8,598 nucleotides of DNA, taken from NCBI GenBank assembly GCA_017425725.1, contig JAFOXU010000188.1, positions 1 to 8,598 of the forward strand. The letters are read 5' to 3'. Positions 1 to 6,745 of the stretch are shown here, piece after piece. The stretch comes from Alphaproteobacteria bacterium. GTDB taxonomy: Bacteria; Pseudomonadota; Alphaproteobacteria; Rs-D84. Within the stretch, counting starts at the first letter, position 1; each line of letters opens with the position of its first letter. The notes beneath the pieces were generated by a model, which was not told where the DNA came from, searched no databases, and saw nothing but the letters and a program-made list of their open reading frames with translations. The position numbers and the translations under genes are program-made.

Positions 1-534
1 AATTGTGGGGGTGTTGTTCGCCCAACCAGATCAATTCTTAACAGAAAGAAAATAGAAGAATTGTTAGGTGAAAAATTTGAAAATGTTGTTATGTATTACT
101 TAGATACAAACAAATTAAATCGTAAAACGTATAATGACAGTTATGTCGTCGGTCACAAGCAGATGGCAGATATGTCAAATATGTTTGTGCAAGAATGTGA
201 TAATAATCCGGAATTAACGCTTCATGTGCCTGTGGCTGTGTTTGCCAAGATTTATGATTGTAATTATGCGAATGTATTTGCAGATCGTGATTTTATTGGT
301 GCGACACCTCCGTATAATTCTGATGGCAGATGTATTGCGGGCAACGTGATTTTTTATAATAAAACAACAAAAAAATATGAAAGTATGCCACGTGGTTGGA
401 TGTATGTTGGTGGCAGGACATGTCGTGGTTCTGCATCCGAAGATTCGATGTTGGCAGTATTTGGTATTTTGATAAAAAATTCATATAAAAGAAAATTGAT
501 ACAAGATTTTTTGAGACAACAAAATGTTAAATAA
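1..534 (+). CDS. Hypothetical protein, GNVIFY-motif paralogue A (5' end cut by window)
   Basis: I do not recognise this family. The reading frame is open from base 1, so the start lies outside the window; the TTG at 61 is an internal Leu codon, not a start. The visible 177 residues are the C-terminal part of a soluble protein with no membrane segment or signal visible. It is clearly a paralogue of the next gene: its LLGEKFENVVMY stretch matches LLGDKIERMVMY there, with 14 identities in the 28 residues ending at TYN. The segment C-x-AGNVIFY followed by KKYES and then a TC...SEDSM motif matches CLTIGNVIFY, KKYIT and SC...RESI in the neighbour. The two shared Cys may be structural. It ends 13 nt before the ATG of the next gene, so the two are probably co-transcribed. 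The function is unknown. Confidence 0.8.
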   Translation, partial: NCGGVVRPTRSILNRKKIEELLGEKFENVVMYYLDTNKLNRKTYNDSYVVGHKQMADMSNMFVQECDNNPELTLHVPVAVFAKIYDCNYANVFADRDFIGATPPYNSDGRCIAGNVIFYNKTTKKYESMPRGWMYVGGRTCRGSASEDSMLAVFGILIKNSYKRKLIQDFLRQQNVK

Positions 535-547
535 AAGGGCTTAAAAA

Positions 548-1078
548 ATGAAGTTTTTTGATTTGTTCAGAACTGGTGATAAAACAGTGCTGTCAAATGC
601 AGCGATGGATGGTTCGCGTCCCGTGTTGACTGTTGGTCAGGCAGAAAAGCTGTTGGGCGATAAAATAGAACGTATGGTTATGTATAATATGAAAACACTG
701 AAACCATTAAAAGATACTTATAATGAACAAAAGGTAATTTATGGTGGGCAGGTCAGTGGCTATGCGGCTGTGTTAAAAGATATGTGTGCACACAGCCTTG
801 TGTTCAAGAATAAAAAGCCGATGTGGATTGTTGCAAAGACTGTTTCAAAGTGGGAAGATAAAGAATATCATTTGTTAAAGTCTAATGTTAAATATGATGA
901 TATGGGGTGTTTAACAATTGGTAATGTAATTTTTTATGACTTTAAACAGAAAAAATATATTACGTTATATCCAAATGGTGATTGGGTTCGTGTTGATAAA
1001 ACATATCGTAGTTGTGAGGCAGCCAGAGAATCGATATTCAATACGTTTGTTACATTGTGTTCAAACTATGTAAAATAA
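548..1078 (+). CDS. Hypothetical protein, GNVIFY-motif paralogue B
   Basis: This is an unrecognised 176-residue soluble protein with no signal peptide or membrane span. The ATG at 548 follows an aaaaggg ribosome-binding site (534-539) at 8 nt spacing. Residues 24-59 (LTVGQAEKLLGDKIERMVMY... to TYN) and 118-165 (Cys121, IGNVIFY, KKYIT, GDW, SC156, ARESIF) align with the upstream gene, so the two are tandem duplicates that have diverged considerably. Residues 1-24 (MKFFDLFRTGDK...) may be a short unstructured leader. Cys are at 80, 121, 156 and 171. The gene is immediately followed by a strong hairpin terminator, so it closes a + strand transcript of at least two genes. The role is unknown; the alternating hydrophobic and charged pattern suggests a mixed alpha/beta fold, which is inference. 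Confidence 0.82.
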   Translation: MKFFDLFRTGDKTVLSNAAMDGSRPVLTVGQAEKLLGDKIERMVMYNMKTLKPLKDTYNEQKVIYGGQVSGYAAVLKDMCAHSLVFKNKKPMWIVAKTVSKWEDKEYHLLKSNVKYDDMGCLTIGNVIFYDFKQKKYITLYPNGDWVRVDKTYRSCEAARESIFNTFVTLCSNYVK

Positions 1079-1100
1079 AAATCCCCGTTTGGGGATTTTT
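1077..1100. terminator. Bidirectional Rho-independent terminator between convergent genes
   Basis: A perfect 10-bp stem (aaaaatcccc / ggggattttt) has a 4-nt GTTT loop, with a T-rich run on the + side (to about 1106) and an A-run that reads as a T-run on the - side. It begins inside the stop codon of the + gene ending at 1078 and touches the TAA of the - gene ending at 1100. It can therefore end both transcripts. Confidence 0.92.
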
Positions 1101-1630
1101 TATTTTTCACGCACACGCTCGCGTTCATGTTCGTGTTCGCCAATCGTGTTCATGTTTTGGTTGTTGTGTTGATGAACATTTGTGGTTGGCTTTTGAGGTG
1201 TGCCTGATTCAAACGCAATAAATTTTTGACGCAAGATTTCAATGCTGTTTTGTATTTTTGTGTTTGCGTTTTCGTACCACGAATTGCGCTGGTCATCAGG
1301 GCATCTGATAAACTCTTGGGCATTTCGTGATGCGATAATCTGGCTTTGCCATTTTGCACGATGTCTGAATGTTGCAGATTGTGCATACAGTGTCGCAGGA
1401 TTTTTGTGTTGTGTGGCAAATATTATGTCACGTACAGCATCCAGTGCAACTGTCCATGCGTTTCCCAACGTTCCGCCATCCAGCCAGTTTTTTAACGATA
1501 GTCCAGAAAACAGTGTATCAATTGCGTTGTCGATTTGCGCCTTGTCCTGGGTTGTCAGTTGGCTGACCATAAAATTATCTATGGTCTGGCCGTTTAACAT
1601 TGCAATTGTTTGCTCGAAATCCATGTTCAT
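1100..1630 (-). CDS. Hypothetical protein with LFSG-NW core and His/Glu/Arg-rich tail
   Basis: This is an unrecognised 176-residue protein, predicted soluble and mostly alpha-helical. The ATG at 1630 follows agag at 6 nt spacing; a second in-frame ATG two codons on (MNM) is a less well placed alternative. Residues 40-99 (LFSG, NW48-49, LGNAW, NPAT, Y82, W94, QII) align with residues 35-93 of the gene just upstream on the same strand, with about 19 identities in 59 positions, so the two are tandem paralogues. From about residue 143 the chain becomes hydrophilic (TPQKPTTNVHQHNNQNMN) and ends in HEHERERVREK, a charged tail of alternating His/Glu/Arg. The gap to the upstream gene is only 18 nt, indicating a shared transcript. 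There is no signal peptide. The function is unknown. Confidence 0.82.
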   Translation of the reverse strand: MNMDFEQTIAMLNGQTIDNFMVSQLTTQDKAQIDNAIDTLFSGLSLKNWLDGGTLGNAWTVALDAVRDIIFATQHKNPATLYAQSATFRHRAKWQSQIIASRNAQEFIRCPDDQRNSWYENANTKIQNSIEILRQKFIAFESGTPQKPTTNVHQHNNQNMNTIGEHEHERERVREK

Positions 1631-1648
1631 TTTATTCTCTTTTTTTAA

Positions 1649-2374
1649 TTACGCAGTCTTTTGATTATATTTTGCCAAGATAAACAGATTTATACGTCGC
1701 TGTACAATTTGTTTGTCTGTGGCAGAATTTAATTTTGGAATCTGTGTTTGTTGTTGTGGCATTTGCACTTGCTGCACAGGTTTTGCCTGTGGCATTTGTT
1801 TTTCCATTGTCGCAACCTGTGGTTGTGCAATCTGTTGTTTTTGTTGTGGCATTTGCGCTTGCTGCACAGGTTTTTCCTGTGTTATTTGCGCTGCCTGTTT
1901 TGGTTTTTGATTTTCTGATACCTTGGCAGATGTTTTTTCGATACCTGTTATTTCCATGATACGTACATTATGTCGTGCCATAATCAATTTGATTACATCC
2001 ATGGATTCACGTATCAGTTTTGTGCCATGTTTTTGTAATTGTTCTGTTTCTGCTGGTGTTTTGTCCAGTGTGTTTGGGCTGTCTTTATGTGTCATAATAA
2101 CACGTGACCAGCATTTTTTATGTGCATCTGCAACATTGTTCAGGTATTTTGTAACAGGATTGTTTTTGTCTTTTGTTTTCAAGAACCCTGCACATTGTCC
2201 CAGTGCGCTTTGCCATGCACGCCCCAGCGATTGCTTTTTGGTCCAATTTACCCATGCGAATCCAGAAAATAATTTCAAATATGCATCCACCAGTTTTTTG
2301 CGTTCTGATGAATCAATGATTTTTGCAATATCTTTATCTAATTTGATTGCAAGTTTTTGTGATTCTGTCATCAT
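1649..2374 (-). CDS. Hypothetical protein with LFSG-NW core and Gln/Pro-rich repeat tail
   Basis: This is an unrecognised 241-residue cytoplasmic-looking protein. I start it at the ATG at 2374 (MMTESQKLAIKL) because a good AAGGAG site lies 6 nt upstream. The frame is open to an ATG at 2458, but that start has no ribosome-binding site and would add a non-family-like leader. Residues 1-145 are helical and Lys-rich. The core at 35-93 (LFSG, VNW, LGRAW, NNPVTKY, W89) is shared with the downstream gene. Residues 155-215 are Gln/Pro/Met-rich and contain two copies of a 15-residue unit, KPVQQ(A/V)QMPQQ(K/Q)(Q/T)QI, at 168-182 and 198-212, exactly 30 residues apart. The C-terminus (RRINLFILAKYNQKTA) is a short amphipathic segment. 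It is the first gene of a two-gene leftward unit. The low-complexity tail suggests a flexible or interaction segment, which is inference. Confidence 0.8.
   Translation of the reverse strand: MMTESQKLAIKLDKDIAKIIDSSERKKLVDAYLKLFSGFAWVNWTKKQSLGRAWQSALGQCAGFLKTKDKNNPVTKYLNNVADAHKKCWSRVIMTHKDSPNTLDKTPAETEQLQKHGTKLIRESMDVIKLIMARHNVRIMEITGIEKTSAKVSENQKPKQAAQITQEKPVQQAQMPQQKQQIAQPQVATMEKQMPQAKPVQQVQMPQQQTQIPKLNSATDKQIVQRRINLFILAKYNQKTA
1741..1920. repeat. Two tandem 90-bp imperfect repeats coding the Gln/Pro tail
   Basis: Bases 1741-1790 and 1831-1880 are nearly the same (for example gctgcacagg in both, atttgcActt versus atttgcGctt) with an offset of exactly 90 bp, or 30 codons. The second half of each unit has diverged more. 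The period keeps the frame, so copy-number change would lengthen or shorten the protein without breaking it. Confidence 0.8.
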
Positions 2375-2433
2375 ATCGAACTCCTTTTTTTTACTAGTTG
2401 AAGTCCTGTGCCATCCCATCACAGTAAATTCAT

Positions 2434-2457
2434 ATAGGTAATATTTCCCACATTTCA
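2434..2457 (-). promoter_or_regulatory. Weak candidate promoter for the leftward LFSG-NW gene pair
   Basis: On the minus strand a TTGAAA-like -35 element is followed after 16-18 nt by TATATG or TATGAA, upstream of the AAGGAG-preceded start at 2374. Each -10 choice matches the TATAAT consensus at only four of six positions. A perfect TTGACA on this strand (2474-2469) has no -10 element at usable spacing. This is a suggestion only. Confidence 0.3.
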
Positions 2458-2468
2458 AGTCTTTTTCT

Positions 2469-2493
2469 TGTCAAGTAAAAAGTTTTTTTGACA
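2469..2493. repeat. Inverted repeat TGTCAA ... TTGACA in the divergent intergenic region
   Basis: TGTCAA (2469-2474) and TTGACA (2488-2493) are perfect inverted 6-mers around an A/T-rich centre, with partial extra pairing toward a small loop. Each arm is a consensus -35 hexamer pointing outward. It may be a pair of divergent -35 elements or an operator. Confidence 0.5.
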
Positions 2494-2518
2494 TCTATCC
2501 TAAAACAGTGCAAAAATA
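2488..2518 (+). promoter_or_regulatory. Candidate promoter for the 2633 outer-membrane protein gene
   Basis: A perfect TTGACA (2488-2493) is followed by an A/T-only stretch that gives AAAAAT at 18-bp spacing or AAAATA at 19 bp. The -35 is perfect but the -10 is poor. A start near 2524 would leave a 5' leader of about 110 nt containing the 14-bp direct repeats. Confidence 0.45.
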
Positions 2519-2546
2519 TAAATGTTCATATCAGAACAACATGCTG

Positions 2547-2597
2547 TTGCCAATAATGGGCGGTATGGATATGAACCTGCATCTTGCCAATAATGGG
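2547..2597 (+). repeat. 14-bp direct repeat in the 5' leader of the barrel gene
   Basis: The string TTGCCAATAATGGG occurs at 2547-2560 and again at 2584-2597. The offset is 37 bp, not a multiple of three, so it is not a coding repeat. It lies between the candidate promoter and the ribosome-binding site of the gene at 2633. Confidence 0.75.
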
Positions 2598-2632
2598 GGT
2601 GTGGAAATTCATCGAAACCAAGGAGTTAAAAG

Positions 2633-3778
2633 ATGAAAAAAACATTAAAAGCAGCCGTTGCATTGTCAGTTTTTGCTGCACCAGCATATGCTGCGAATTT
2701 GGAAAACCCACTGTATATGCCAACGCAGGGCAGTGTATATTCCAAAACGTCTGCAGGTGTTATGTATAAAATCGCAGATGATACAGCCGCAATGAAATTA
2801 AAACATCATGATGGCGCGACAGAATTTCCAATCTGGCGTTTACACGAAGAATTGGGATACGGTATCTTGGACAATCTAGAAGCATATGCGAAATTCGGTT
2901 ACACCCACGACGGTGATATCGACCGCAAGGGTATGCATCTGGGTCGTGCAGGTTTGAAATACCGTGCATTGGAAATGTCAGGTTATGTATGGGACTTGTA
3001 CGCAGACGCACAATTGGGCGGCATCAGTGAAATGTCTGGTGCATATACTGCAACAGGTTTTGATTATGATAATTATTCAAACGGCCGTTGGGGTTTCCAT
3101 GTTGGAACACAATTTGGTAAACAGTTTGAAAAATTCAGCGTTGCAGCATTCGCAGAAGTACTGCGTACATTTGGCAACGACAACAACAGTATTGAAGTGA
3201 AAGCGATTGATGCACGTAAATTAGGTGCTGGTATTTTGGATAGAAGCACTTTATCAATGTTGGGTTTTGATAAAGAAATTTCAGTTGATTTGAAATCTAC
3301 AACAGAAGTAAATGCGGGCTTAAAAGCGTTCTATCAGATGAACGACAAATGGTCATTTGGTGCCAGCTTTACATACAAACATCATGCTGATAACGGTGTA
3401 GAAGGTTTGGCGTCAGGTTTGAATGCGATTTCAACAGAATCTGCAACCATGGCGGCAATTGGCGGTGCAATGGAAAAGGGTTTGACACAAGAACAGGCTA
3501 TTGCTGCAATTAAGGCGGATCCTACATTGGTGGTGCAGGCCGCCGACACATTGGCTGCTAATCAACAAATGGTAAAAAATGGTTTGTTGAAAGTTGTTGA
3601 AGATATGAACGACGGGTTCGATGAATATGTAATCGGTCTGTCTGCTGCATATCAAATGACTGATGCAACTCAGGTTGCTGTATACGGTGAATATACACTG
3701 GATACTGCGCATGAACAGTCACAAAATGGCACAGATGTCAAGGCTGAATTGGGTGTTCGTTTGAACGTTCAGTTCTAA
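2633..3778 (+). CDS. Secreted beta-barrel outer-membrane protein with helical loop insert
   Basis: This 381-residue protein has a clear Sec signal peptide (MKKTLKAAVALSVFAAPAYA, likely cut after Ala20) and a C-terminal LGVRLNVQF ending in Phe, the usual signature for BAM-inserted outer-membrane barrels. Many stretches show alternating hydrophobic residues and aromatic girdle residues (LEAYAKFGYTH, WGFHVGTQFG, WSFGASFTYKH, TQVAVYGEYTL). Residues about 258-328 break the pattern: they are Ala-rich and helix-like (ATMAAIGGAMEKG, QAIAAIKADP, AADTLAANQQMVKN), apparently an insert in a loop between two late strands. The start is firm: AAGGAG at 2620-2625 is 7 nt from the ATG. The gene stands alone, with its own terminator downstream. 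A porin or adhesin role is possible, but no specific family was recognised. Confidence 0.85.
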   Translation: MKKTLKAAVALSVFAAPAYAANLENPLYMPTQGSVYSKTSAGVMYKIADDTAAMKLKHHDGATEFPIWRLHEELGYGILDNLEAYAKFGYTHDGDIDRKGMHLGRAGLKYRALEMSGYVWDLYADAQLGGISEMSGAYTATGFDYDNYSNGRWGFHVGTQFGKQFEKFSVAAFAEVLRTFGNDNNSIEVKAIDARKLGAGILDRSTLSMLGFDKEISVDLKSTTEVNAGLKAFYQMNDKWSFGASFTYKHHADNGVEGLASGLNAISTESATMAAIGGAMEKGLTQEQAIAAIKADPTLVVQAADTLAANQQMVKNGLLKVVEDMNDGFDEYVIGLSAAYQMTDATQVAVYGEYTLDTAHEQSQNGTDVKAELGVRLNVQF

Positions 3779-3808
3779 ATTAAATAAAATAACTTATATT
3801 GGACAAAT

Positions 3809-3834
3809 TCCCACCGTTATGGTGGGATTTTTTT
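3809..3834 (+). terminator. Rho-independent terminator after the 2633 gene
   Basis: A 7-bp stem TCCCACC / GGTGGGA (3809-3815 with 3821-3827) has a GTTAT loop and is followed directly by seven T. It lies 31 nt after the stop codon at 3778. Confidence 0.92.
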
Positions 3835-3846
3835 ATATACAAGCGC

Positions 3847-3875
3847 TTGCGCATAGTGATGAAAAATGATATAAT
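3847..3875 (+). promoter_or_regulatory. Extended -10 promoter for the 3902-5092 envelope operon
   Basis: The -10 TATAAT (3870-3875) is perfect and carries the extended TGA just before it (3867-3869). TTGCGC (3847-3852) sits at the ideal 17-bp spacing as a degenerate -35. The -35 is embedded in the inverted repeat GCGC-TT-GCGC (3843-3852) and next to the palindrome AAGCGCTT, possibly an operator. Transcription would start near 3882, giving a short leader. Confidence 0.75.
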
Positions 3876-3901
3876 ATACCCAAAGGAATAATAGGAAAGG
3901 C

Positions 3902-5056
3902 ATGATAAAATCAAAGTTTTCTGCCGTTTTGACAGGTGTTTTGCTGTCGCTGCCATGGGCGGCTGATGCGGCATATCCAGCGTATCAAAATTATCAGGGT
4001 GCCGTGGCACGTCCACAACAGATGGGGTATATGCCGGCTGCGAATAATCGCATGATGCAACCCCAGATGCAATACCAGAATGGCTACAATAATGCCTTTG
4101 TACAACAGGCGCAGCCTGGAATGCGTTATCCACAATATGCGAATAATGTTGTTGCAGCACAGCCAACACGTATAACTGGCGGTTTGCCACGTGTGGGTTC
4201 GTCGCAAACAACTGCTGGTCGTCAATATTATCAACCGGCCGACTATGATCGCTTGGCGGACAGTGGGTTGTATGTTGGTTTGTCTGTTGCATATAATGCA
4301 TCGTTGTCTGGCGGTATGAATGCTGATTACACGGGCGAAGAAGATGCATATACTGTACCTGGCGCATTTGAAGAGGCTGGATTCATTTCTGATACGATTA
4401 TTCCATTACAGGTTTCTGTGGGGGCGGCAATTAATAACGATATTCGTATTGATTTTTCGTATTTGCGTTATTCTGGTATGTCATATCCAAAAACAGTTAA
4501 TACATCTGACGGTGCTGGCGGCATGATAGAGGCACAGGTTGACGGTGGTGCGATTACTGCGAATGCGACGATGTTAAACGTGTATTACAATATTGATTCG
4601 TTTACGGGGTATTTGGCTGGCGGTTCGTTGCGCCCATATGTTGGTGCAGGTGTTGGTATTTCGTTAAATACGATTGCAGACTATGCGGTATATGATAATA
4701 CGTTTTATTCTGTTATGGATCCATTGTATGCAGGTGCAGGTCAGTTGACTGGTATTTCTGATATTGTTGCGTACCATAATGGCGGCACAACCGAAGAATT
4801 GGCATTTATGTTAGAAGGTGGTGTCACAACAGAATTGCAGGGTGGGTTAAAACTGGATATGTTTGTCCGTTATGCAAACCTGGGTCAGGTTAAAAATTCT
4901 GGCAGTATCGTGTTATCTCAGGTTGAATGGCTGGGCGACGGTGCTGGGTCCGAGTATGAAGCACCATACGACAGTGTGTTCCACTATACAAACTGGTATG
5001 AAAGTGGTCGTCTGGGATTGGTTGATGTCGGTGTCAGATTAAGATTGCAGTTCTAG
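3902..5056 (+). CDS. OmpA-like eight-stranded outer-membrane beta-barrel protein
   Basis: This 384-residue exported protein has a signal peptide at residues 1-23 (cut after WAADA). Residues 24-115 form a Gln/Asn/Tyr/Pro/Met-rich linker with no barrel pattern. The rest fits an eight-stranded surface-antigen or OmpA-type barrel. The strands I can place are at about 121-132, 167-177, 181-191, 219-231, 243-255, 299-311, 314-326 and 372-384. The last one, LVDVGVRLRLQF, ends in Phe for BAM recognition. Loops at 133-165 and 256-297 are long and acidic, so probably surface-exposed. The ribosome-binding site is aggaaagg just before the ATG. It follows a strong promoter and lies 35 nt before the next gene, with no terminator between them. 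The family level (OMP_b-brl/opacity-like) is inferred from the pattern; the ligand or role is unknown. Confidence 0.85.
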   Translation: MIKSKFSAVLTGVLLSLPWAADAAYPAYQNYQGAVARPQQMGYMPAANNRMMQPQMQYQNGYNNAFVQQAQPGMRYPQYANNVVAAQPTRITGGLPRVGSSQTTAGRQYYQPADYDRLADSGLYVGLSVAYNASLSGGMNADYTGEEDAYTVPGAFEEAGFISDTIIPLQVSVGAAINNDIRIDFSYLRYSGMSYPKTVNTSDGAGGMIEAQVDGGAITANATMLNVYYNIDSFTGYLAGGSLRPYVGAGVGISLNTIADYAVYDNTFYSVMDPLYAGAGQLTGISDIVAYHNGGTTEELAFMLEGGVTTELQGGLKLDMFVRYANLGQVKNSGSIVLSQVEWLGDGAGSEYEAPYDSVFHYTNWYESGRLGLVDVGVRLRLQF

Positions 5057-5091
5057 ATATCGTAACAGTTGTATTTGGCAAGAGAGAGAAT

Positions 5092-6741
5092 ATGAAATAC
5101 AATCGTTTAAGTTTTTTGTCTGTTTTGGTCGCAATGGGTGTAATGCCAAATGTATCTGATGCTGCGATACGTGTGGGTAATCATTCACGCAATAATGCCC
5201 AAGGATATCAGCAGGTAAATGAACAACGTTATCAACAGCAAAATCCTGTTGCTGGCACGAACAGCGCAACGGTTGATATGCTGCCCGGTCAACAAATGGA
5301 TGCACAGGCGGCATCTGGTGAGATTAAATCAGCGGTCGAAGATACAAAAATGGACAGCTGTAAAATGATTTATCCAAATGGTACATTTGAATGGACGCGT
5401 CCAACAATTGGTGTGGGCGCAGGTGGCGCGCAAACATGTACATCTGTTGTTGAATTGCGTGTTTTGGGCCAGGCAGAAGATGGTGGTGATTTGGTCGTTG
5501 CACGTGCAAATTTGGCCGCAGGTGACAGTTTTGATTGTAATATTGACAATTTTCCAGAGGCAACATGGCTGCCAGAGGTTGAAAATGTTTCATTCCCCGC
5601 AGATACACAACCGACAATCGAAGATGTTAAACGTGTAATGGACGAAGAACAAAAGCAAAATGCTGTTGTTAAAATTATCGGTGGTGCGTTACTGGGCGGA
5701 TTGGGTGGCAATATTGCCGGTAAAAACGAAGTTGGCAAAGACAGCATGTTGGGTGGCGGCAAAGATAAAATAATAAGTACCGTTGTGGGAACTGTTGGTG
5801 GTGCGGGTCTGATGGCGGCCAGCACATACAGCGGCAAGGTTGCAGGCGATATGATTATGTCTGCAGGTGTTAATGCGGCTGCTGGGGCGGTAATGGGGAA
5901 CATTGTTGCCGATGGCGAATCAAAAATGCGTATTGAAAAATGTAACGTTGGTGGTATGGAACAGACATGCCTGTGGGGATTTATAGAAGAGACGGGTGAT
6001 GTTGACGGTAATGCCTATGTATCAACTACAAACATTTATGACTTTAAAGTGTGTGACACTAATAATAAATGTGAAAATAAAAATTTAACAGGTGCTACTG
6101 TTGTTGGGTATGAAGGGTCAAGGCTCGTTAATGGAAAATTACGTAAATGGACATTAGAAGATGTGTATCGTGAAGGGTTTGACAAAGTAACCCAAAGATA
6201 TTGTATTAATACACAAGGCAAAATGAAGTTGGAGGGTGAAGCCGGAGAATGTATTAATGATACCCGCTATGCCGAAATATCGGGCGCCAAGGCAGTCACA
6301 AAACGTATTCAGGCAATGGCAGTGGGTGTCAAGGACAAACCATTTGGCTATAAATCTTTTGATGATTTACAAGATGATAATCCAAATCCAACATTTGTTG
6401 GACGAACCAGCAGTGGCGAAGAGACAACTTTTCCCGCAGGTGTGGAAGTGGGCAAATTATCCTGGTCAGACTTTAAACCACTAGAGGTAGATTCATCTGA
6501 TGGTGGTGTTATCGATATGACCAACAAGGCCAGATTGGGTGGTACACTGACAGGTGCCGGTATTGGTGGTGGTGTTGGTGCATTTACTGCATACCAAGGC
6601 GCACAAAGCGAAATCGACGAACGTTGGGTGGCGGCTGTGCGTGAATACAAAGATTTGTTACAAAAATTCTATTGTGGTACAGGAACACGATTCTTGTCGT
6701 TCTATAACGACACAGTTGTTATCCCAAAACCAAATAACTGA
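5092..6741 (+). CDS. Secreted Cys-rich protein with glycine-zipper segments
   Basis: This 549-residue exported protein has a signal peptide at residues 1-24 (MKYNRLSFLSVLVAMGVMPN, VSDA). Residues 25-75 are a Gln/Asn-rich linker similar in style to that of the upstream barrel protein. Ten Cys (90, 116, 149, 284, 293, 321, 327, 371, 387, 528) fit disulfide bonding in the periplasm. Small-residue segments typical of glycine zippers occur at 195-210 (IIGGALLGGLGGNIAG), 228-244, 258-272 and 482-500 (LGGTLTGAGIGGGVGAFTA), suggesting association with or insertion into a membrane. Between them lie hydrophilic domains at about 280-410 and 420-475. The start is supported by gagaga at 5082-5088. It is likely the second gene of an operon with the OmpA-like barrel, so the two may work together in the outer membrane. 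No named family was recognised. Confidence 0.82.
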   Translation: MKYNRLSFLSVLVAMGVMPNVSDAAIRVGNHSRNNAQGYQQVNEQRYQQQNPVAGTNSATVDMLPGQQMDAQAASGEIKSAVEDTKMDSCKMIYPNGTFEWTRPTIGVGAGGAQTCTSVVELRVLGQAEDGGDLVVARANLAAGDSFDCNIDNFPEATWLPEVENVSFPADTQPTIEDVKRVMDEEQKQNAVVKIIGGALLGGLGGNIAGKNEVGKDSMLGGGKDKIISTVVGTVGGAGLMAASTYSGKVAGDMIMSAGVNAAAGAVMGNIVADGESKMRIEKCNVGGMEQTCLWGFIEETGDVDGNAYVSTTNIYDFKVCDTNNKCENKNLTGATVVGYEGSRLVNGKLRKWTLEDVYREGFDKVTQRYCINTQGKMKLEGEAGECINDTRYAEISGAKAVTKRIQAMAVGVKDKPFGYKSFDDLQDDNPNPTFVGRTSSGEETTFPAGVEVGKLSWSDFKPLEVDSSDGGVIDMTNKARLGGTLTGAGIGGGVGAFTAYQGAQSEIDERWVAAVREYKDLLQKFYCGTGTRFLSFYNDTVVIPKPNN

Positions 6742-6745
6742 TTTA

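Noticed and set aside
61..63. TTG start of the first gene
   Set aside because: The frame is open to base 1, and the upstream residues (RPTRSILNRKKIEE) align with the paralogue, so the gene begins outside the window.
1242..1664. Plus-strand ORF of 140 residues
   Set aside because: It is antisense to the paralogous LFSG-NW gene, whose homology to its neighbour proves the minus-strand frame.
1713..1910. Cys-rich plus-strand ORF resembling a metallothionein
   Set aside because: Its Cys and Gly codons are the complement of the Gln/Pro/Met repeat of the minus-strand gene. There is no start signal.
2375..2458. 28-residue N-terminal extension of the Gln/Pro-tail gene
   Set aside because: AAGGAG directly precedes the ATG at 2374. 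The upstream ATG has no ribosome-binding site.
3780..4367. Minus-strand ORF of 195 residues, His/Gln-rich
   Set aside because: It runs through a terminator and a strong promoter and is antisense to the signal peptide and linker of the 3902 barrel protein.
5370..5903. Minus-strand Pro/Ala/Thr-rich ORF of 177 residues
   Set aside because: It is a shadow of the glycine-zipper gene. The sense frame has a signal peptide and ten Cys.
6742..6745. 6S RNA or other ncRNA next to zapA
   Set aside because: 6S RNA often follows zapA in other Proteobacteria, but here only 4 nt separate it from the convergent gene.
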